A DNA stretch of 7,124 bases from Anammoximicrobium sp032229885. GTDB taxonomy: Bacteria; Planctomycetota; Planctomycetia; Pirellulales; Pirellulaceae. Shown here one piece after another: positions 4,822 through 7,124 of this stretch (position 1 is its first letter; each line of letters starts with the position of its first letter). The position numbers were made by a program, and so were the translations under genes. The notes below the pieces were generated by a model that was given only the letters and a program-made list of their open reading frames with translations, searched no databases and had not been told where the DNA came from. Location of the stretch: positions 1 to 7,124 of the forward strand of contig JAVYAJ010000121.1 of NCBI GenBank assembly GCA_032229885.1, written 5' to 3'.

Positions 4822-6624
4822 ATGGTTAACCGAAATCTGATCCGAAATCTTGAGACCGATCACCAAATCGAGCAGATGTTCCAATCGGCCGTGGCGACGC
4901 TCGAAGACCCCACGGCCATGATCGATCTGATCGACACCGACCGCGGATTCGAGGTGAACAAGATCATCGAAGGCCGTGTGATCCGCATCGACGACGGCAC
5001 GGTGCTGGTGGACGTGGGGCACAAGAGCGAGGGATCGATCCCGCTGAGCGAATGGAATCCGGACGAGGAGCCTCCGGGGGTCGGCGACATCATCAAAGTC
5101 TTGGTCGAAGAGGCCGAGGAAGAGTTCCCGACCGACGACCCGTACGGCATGGTCAATCTGAGCTATCGCAAAGCTCAGAAGCTGATCGAGTGGGACAATG
5201 TGATGAACTCGGTCAGCGAAGGGCAGGTCGTGACGGGAACGGTCACGCGGAAAATCAAGGGCGGCTTGCTGGTCGATATCGGGGTCAACGTATTCTTGCC
5301 CGCCAGCCAGGTCGACATCCGGCGTCCGTCCGACATCGGCGACTATATCGGCCGAGCCGTCCAGTGCGAGGTGCTGAAGATCGACGAGACGCGGCGGAAC
5401 ATCGTGGTCAGCCGTCGCTCGTTGATCGAGAAACAGCGCAAAGAGGATCGCGAACGGTTGCTGGAGGACTTGGCCGAAGGCCAGACGCGCAAAGGCGTGG
5501 TCAAGAACATCGCCGAGTTCGGCGCGTTCGTCGACCTGGGTGGGATCGACGGGCTGCTGCACATCACCGACATGAGTTGGGAACGCATCGGCCATCCCTC
5601 GGAGATGGTCGATCTGGATCAAGAGATCGAGGTGATGATCCTGCACATCGACCGCGAGCGACAGAAGATCGCCTTGGGATTGAAGCAAAAGCAGGCCAAT
5701 CCGTGGGATACGGTCGTCGAAAAATATCCGGTCGACTCGATTCACCACGGGACGGTGGTGAACGTGATGAGCTATGGCGTGTTCGTCAAGCTCGAACCGG
5801 GCATCGAGGGCTTGGTTCACATCAGCGAAATGTCTTGGACCAAGCGGATCAATCATCCCAACGAAATGGTCGCCATCGGCGACGAAATCGATGTCGTCAT
5901 CCTCGAGGTCAACCGACAAGATCAACAACTGTCGCTGGGAATCAAACAGACCCAGGAAAATCCATGGGATCGGGTCCGCGAACGCTACCCCGAAGGCGGT
6001 GTCGTCGAGGGACGCGTGCGAAATCTGACGAACTACGGCGCGTTTGTCGAGCTCGAAGAAGGCATCGACGGCCTGCTGCACGTCTCGGACATGTCATGGA
6101 CGCGAAAGATCAGCCATCCCAACGAACTGTTGGAAAAAGGCCAGCAGGTCCGCTGCCGTGTCTTGTCCGTAGACCGCGACCGGCGCCGAATCGCCTTGGG
6201 CCTGAAACAGTTGGACGAAGATCCGTGGGATCACAACATCCCCAACAAATACCAGCCCGGCCAGGTGGTTAGCGGCAAGGTGACGAAGATCACGAACTTC
6301 GGCGTGTTCGTCGGACTTGAAGACGGCCTCGAAGGTTTGTTGCACATCTCGGAGCTGGCCGATCACAAAGTGGAGAATCCCGACGAGGTCGTCAAAGTCG
6401 GCCAGGAGATCGAGGTCAAGATTCTGCGCGTCGACACGGACGAGCGAAAGATCGGCCTGTCGCGCAAACGCGTGGAATGGACAGAGGCCGAAGAGCAGGC
6501 GTCCGAGCGACCTCGCGAGCGCGAGCATCGCACGCCGCTCAAGGGAGGTCTGGGCGAAGCCGGTCCGCTGATCTCGCCTCGAGCGTCCAAGCCCGAGTCG
6601 TCGGCGCACCCGGCCGAAGACTAA
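4822..6624 (+). CDS. rpsA: 30S ribosomal protein S1
   Basis: Encodes 600 residues with six S1 (OB-fold RNA-binding) domains at about 46-115, 133-201, 218-288, 305-375, 390-462 and 477-549. Domains 3-6 show the typical S1 core, for example YGAFVELEEGIDGLLHVSDM and SWTRKISHPNE, each ending in IALGLKQ-like or IGLSRKR words and joined by NPWD/DPWD linkers. S1 binds the small ribosomal subunit and brings mRNA to it, helping initiation on structured or weak-Shine-Dalgarno messages. E. coli S1 has 557 residues and six domains, so this fits, with a charged, probably disordered tail (550-600). ATG at 4822 is the first usable start because an in-frame TGA precedes it at 4816. No good Shine-Dalgarno is present, as is also true of E. 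coli rpsA. It is likely monocistronic, ending at the terminator at 6657. Confidence 0.97.
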   Translation: MVNRNLIRNLETDHQIEQMFQSAVATLEDPTAMIDLIDTDRGFEVNKIIEGRVIRIDDGTVLVDVGHKSEGSIPLSEWNPDEEPPGVGDIIKVLVEEAEEEFPTDDPYGMVNLSYRKAQKLIEWDNVMNSVSEGQVVTGTVTRKIKGGLLVDIGVNVFLPASQVDIRRPSDIGDYIGRAVQCEVLKIDETRRNIVVSRRSLIEKQRKEDRERLLEDLAEGQTRKGVVKNIAEFGAFVDLGGIDGLLHITDMSWERIGHPSEMVDLDQEIEVMILHIDRERQKIALGLKQKQANPWDTVVEKYPVDSIHHGTVVNVMSYGVFVKLEPGIEGLVHISEMSWTKRINHPNEMVAIGDEIDVVILEVNRQDQQLSLGIKQTQENPWDRVRERYPEGGVVEGRVRNLTNYGAFVELEEGIDGLLHVSDMSWTRKISHPNELLEKGQQVRCRVLSVDRDRRRIALGLKQLDEDPWDHNIPNKYQPGQVVSGKVTKITNFGVFVGLEDGLEGLLHISELADHKVENPDEVVKVGQEIEVKILRVDTDERKIGLSRKRVEWTEAEEQASERPREREHRTPLKGGLGEAGPLISPRASKPESSAHPAED

Positions 6625-6656
6625 GGCGCCCCGGCCGAATCACCCGCCGATCGCCG

Positions 6657-6701
6657 ACACGCCCCGCGCCGCGTTTTCGCCGCCGGGGCGTGTTTGTGTT
6701 T
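6657..6701 (+). terminator. Intrinsic terminator of rpsA
   Basis: ACACGCCCCG (6657-6666) pairs perfectly with CGGGGCGTGT (6684-6693), a 10-bp GC-rich stem, followed by a T-rich tail TTGTGTTT (6694-6701). It starts 33 bases after the rpsA stop codon. The tail is interrupted by two G residues, so efficiency may be moderate. Confidence 0.75.
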
Positions 6702-6840
6702 GCGGCGCCGAGTGGTAGCTCCGAGCGCGGCCCTGAGAAATGGACTCACAGGCGAGACGCCCGCCAGTCCGATGCAGCCACCCTGGATTTTCGTGCGCGC
6801 ATCTTGTGCACTGGCCTGTACACTACCCTTGTGGGTTGAG

Positions 6841-6867
6841 GGCACTAGACCGAGTTAGGTTAAATTG
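6841..6867 (+). repeat. Short conserved motif GGCACTAG-N-CCG-N-GTTAGGTT, right copy
   Basis: It matches 167-193 at 22 of 27 positions. Here it sits about 45 bases before the large palindrome, while the left copy sits just after one. The hairpin pairing seen in the left copy (GCGGG with CCCGC) is not preserved, which argues the primary sequence rather than that stem is what is shared. Confidence 0.6.
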
Positions 6868-6906
6868 GCATTGGATGGCTGTTGCGCAGCACAGACGCCA
6901 GGAGGC

Positions 6907-7111
6907 GTGTTGGCCGCAGGCCATCACCAACGTAGCCTGGGGCAACGCCCCAGGAGTCAGAGGTGACAGAAACCGTGTTGGCCGAAGGCCAACATCAACG
7001 TGTCGCCGCGGCCCGCATGAATAGGGCCTTCGGCCAACAGAGGCACGCGCACGGCGCCAGCCCTGGGGCGTTGCCCCAGGCTACGGTGAGCGGAGGCCTT
7101 CGGCCAAACAG
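6907..7111 (+). repeat. Large nested palindromic repeat, right copy
   Basis: Six mini-hairpins with 3-nt loops lie symmetrically around ~7008: TGGCC-GCA-GGCCA (6911-6923), CCTGGGGC-AAC-GCCCCAGG (6936-6954) and TGTTGGCC-GAA-GGCCAACA (6976-6994) on the left; GGCC-TTC-GGCC (7025-7035), CCTGGGGC-GTT-GCCCCAGG (7062-7080) and GGCC-TTC-GGCC (7095-7105) on the right. The 24 bases 6931-6954 and 7062-7085 are exact reverse complements. It carries no protein-coding sequence, so if it moves it does so with help from elsewhere, like a miniature inverted-repeat or REP-type element. Confidence 0.85.
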
Positions 7112-7124
7112 ATTCTTGGGTTGC

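Larger units (their letters stand above)
6625..6906. other. Non-coding region downstream of rpsA
   Basis: It contains the rpsA terminator (6657-6701), a small hairpin with GGACT (6742-6746) pairing AGTCC (6766-6770) and GGCG pairing CGCC inside, the GGCACTAG motif at 6841 and two more mini-hairpins, GCTG-TTGCG-CAGC (6878-6890) and ACGCC-AGGA-GGCGT (6895-6908), that lead into the large palindrome. No gene is convincing here. Confidence 0.6.

Noticed and set aside
4754..4840. Short upstream open frame (TTG at 4754, 28 codons) overlapping the rpsA start
   Set aside because: It is preceded by AAGGTGAG, but the spacing to TTG is only 3 bases and the peptide has no character; it could be reconsidered only with ribosome profiling data.
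4648..6081. 477-codon open frame on the minus strand opposite rpsA
   Set aside because: It is a reverse-strand shadow of the S1 repeats: its composition is Asp/His/Leu-rich with periodic repeats mirroring the S1 domains, and the plus strand is an unmistakable S1.
6740..7024. 94-codon frame entering the right repeat
   Set aside because: It crosses non-coding sequence and the palindrome, has no recognisable domain and no plausible start signal.

Overview
The window looks like chromosomal DNA of a GC-rich bacterium, most likely a planctomycete (Pirellulales-like). Three things suggest this: a short lipoprotein of a type I associate with planctomycetes (lipobox followed by CDNAQDYSYGTYGGRWQR), a dispersed hairpin beginning AACCCGAAGCG, and clusters of GGCCGAAGGCC and TGGGGCAACGCCCCA mini-hairpins at both ends. 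The assignment rests on remembered family resemblance and was not searched. No tRNA, rRNA, CRISPR array, transposase or phage gene is visible.

Layout: (1) 1-417 is non-coding: the right part of a large palindromic repeat, a short conserved motif, a 40-nt hairpin and a weak candidate promoter. (2) 418-1386 (+) encodes a RadC/JAMM protein with an extra N-terminal helix-turn-helix-like segment. (3) 1425-2438 (-) encodes a sugar phosphate isomerase/epimerase-type TIM barrel, convergent with radC and preceded by a good sigma70-type promoter at 2605-2633. (4) 2439-2992 is non-coding and holds that promoter plus a 7-bp inverted repeat next to a TACAAT box. (5) 2993-3538 (+) encodes a small acidic, Ala/Pro-rich lipoprotein. 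(6) 3539-4006 is non-coding with an AACCCGAAGCG-type hairpin. (7) 4007-4456 (+) encodes a zinc-ribbon plus STAS-domain protein. (8) 4457-4821 is the upstream region and leader of rpsA, with a folded RNA candidate beginning where transcription is predicted to start. (9) 4822-6624 (+) encodes a six-domain ribosomal protein S1, followed by a clear intrinsic terminator. (10) 6625-7124 is non-coding and ends in a nearly complete second copy of the large palindromic repeat.

The five genes do not form an operon. Each is separated from the next by a convergent junction or by several hundred bases, so most appear to be transcribed alone. S1 is a core translation factor, the STAS protein is probably regulatory, RadC is of uncertain role, and the isomerase is probably metabolic.

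The most distinctive structure is the terminal repeat. In the right copy, six short stem-loops are arranged symmetrically about position ~7008 (A-B-A | A'-B'-A'), making an imperfect palindrome of about 205 bp. The left copy aligns to it without gaps at an offset of exactly 6960 (152 of 164 positions identical), and no difference falls inside a core stem-loop. The second item of interest is the rpsA leader.
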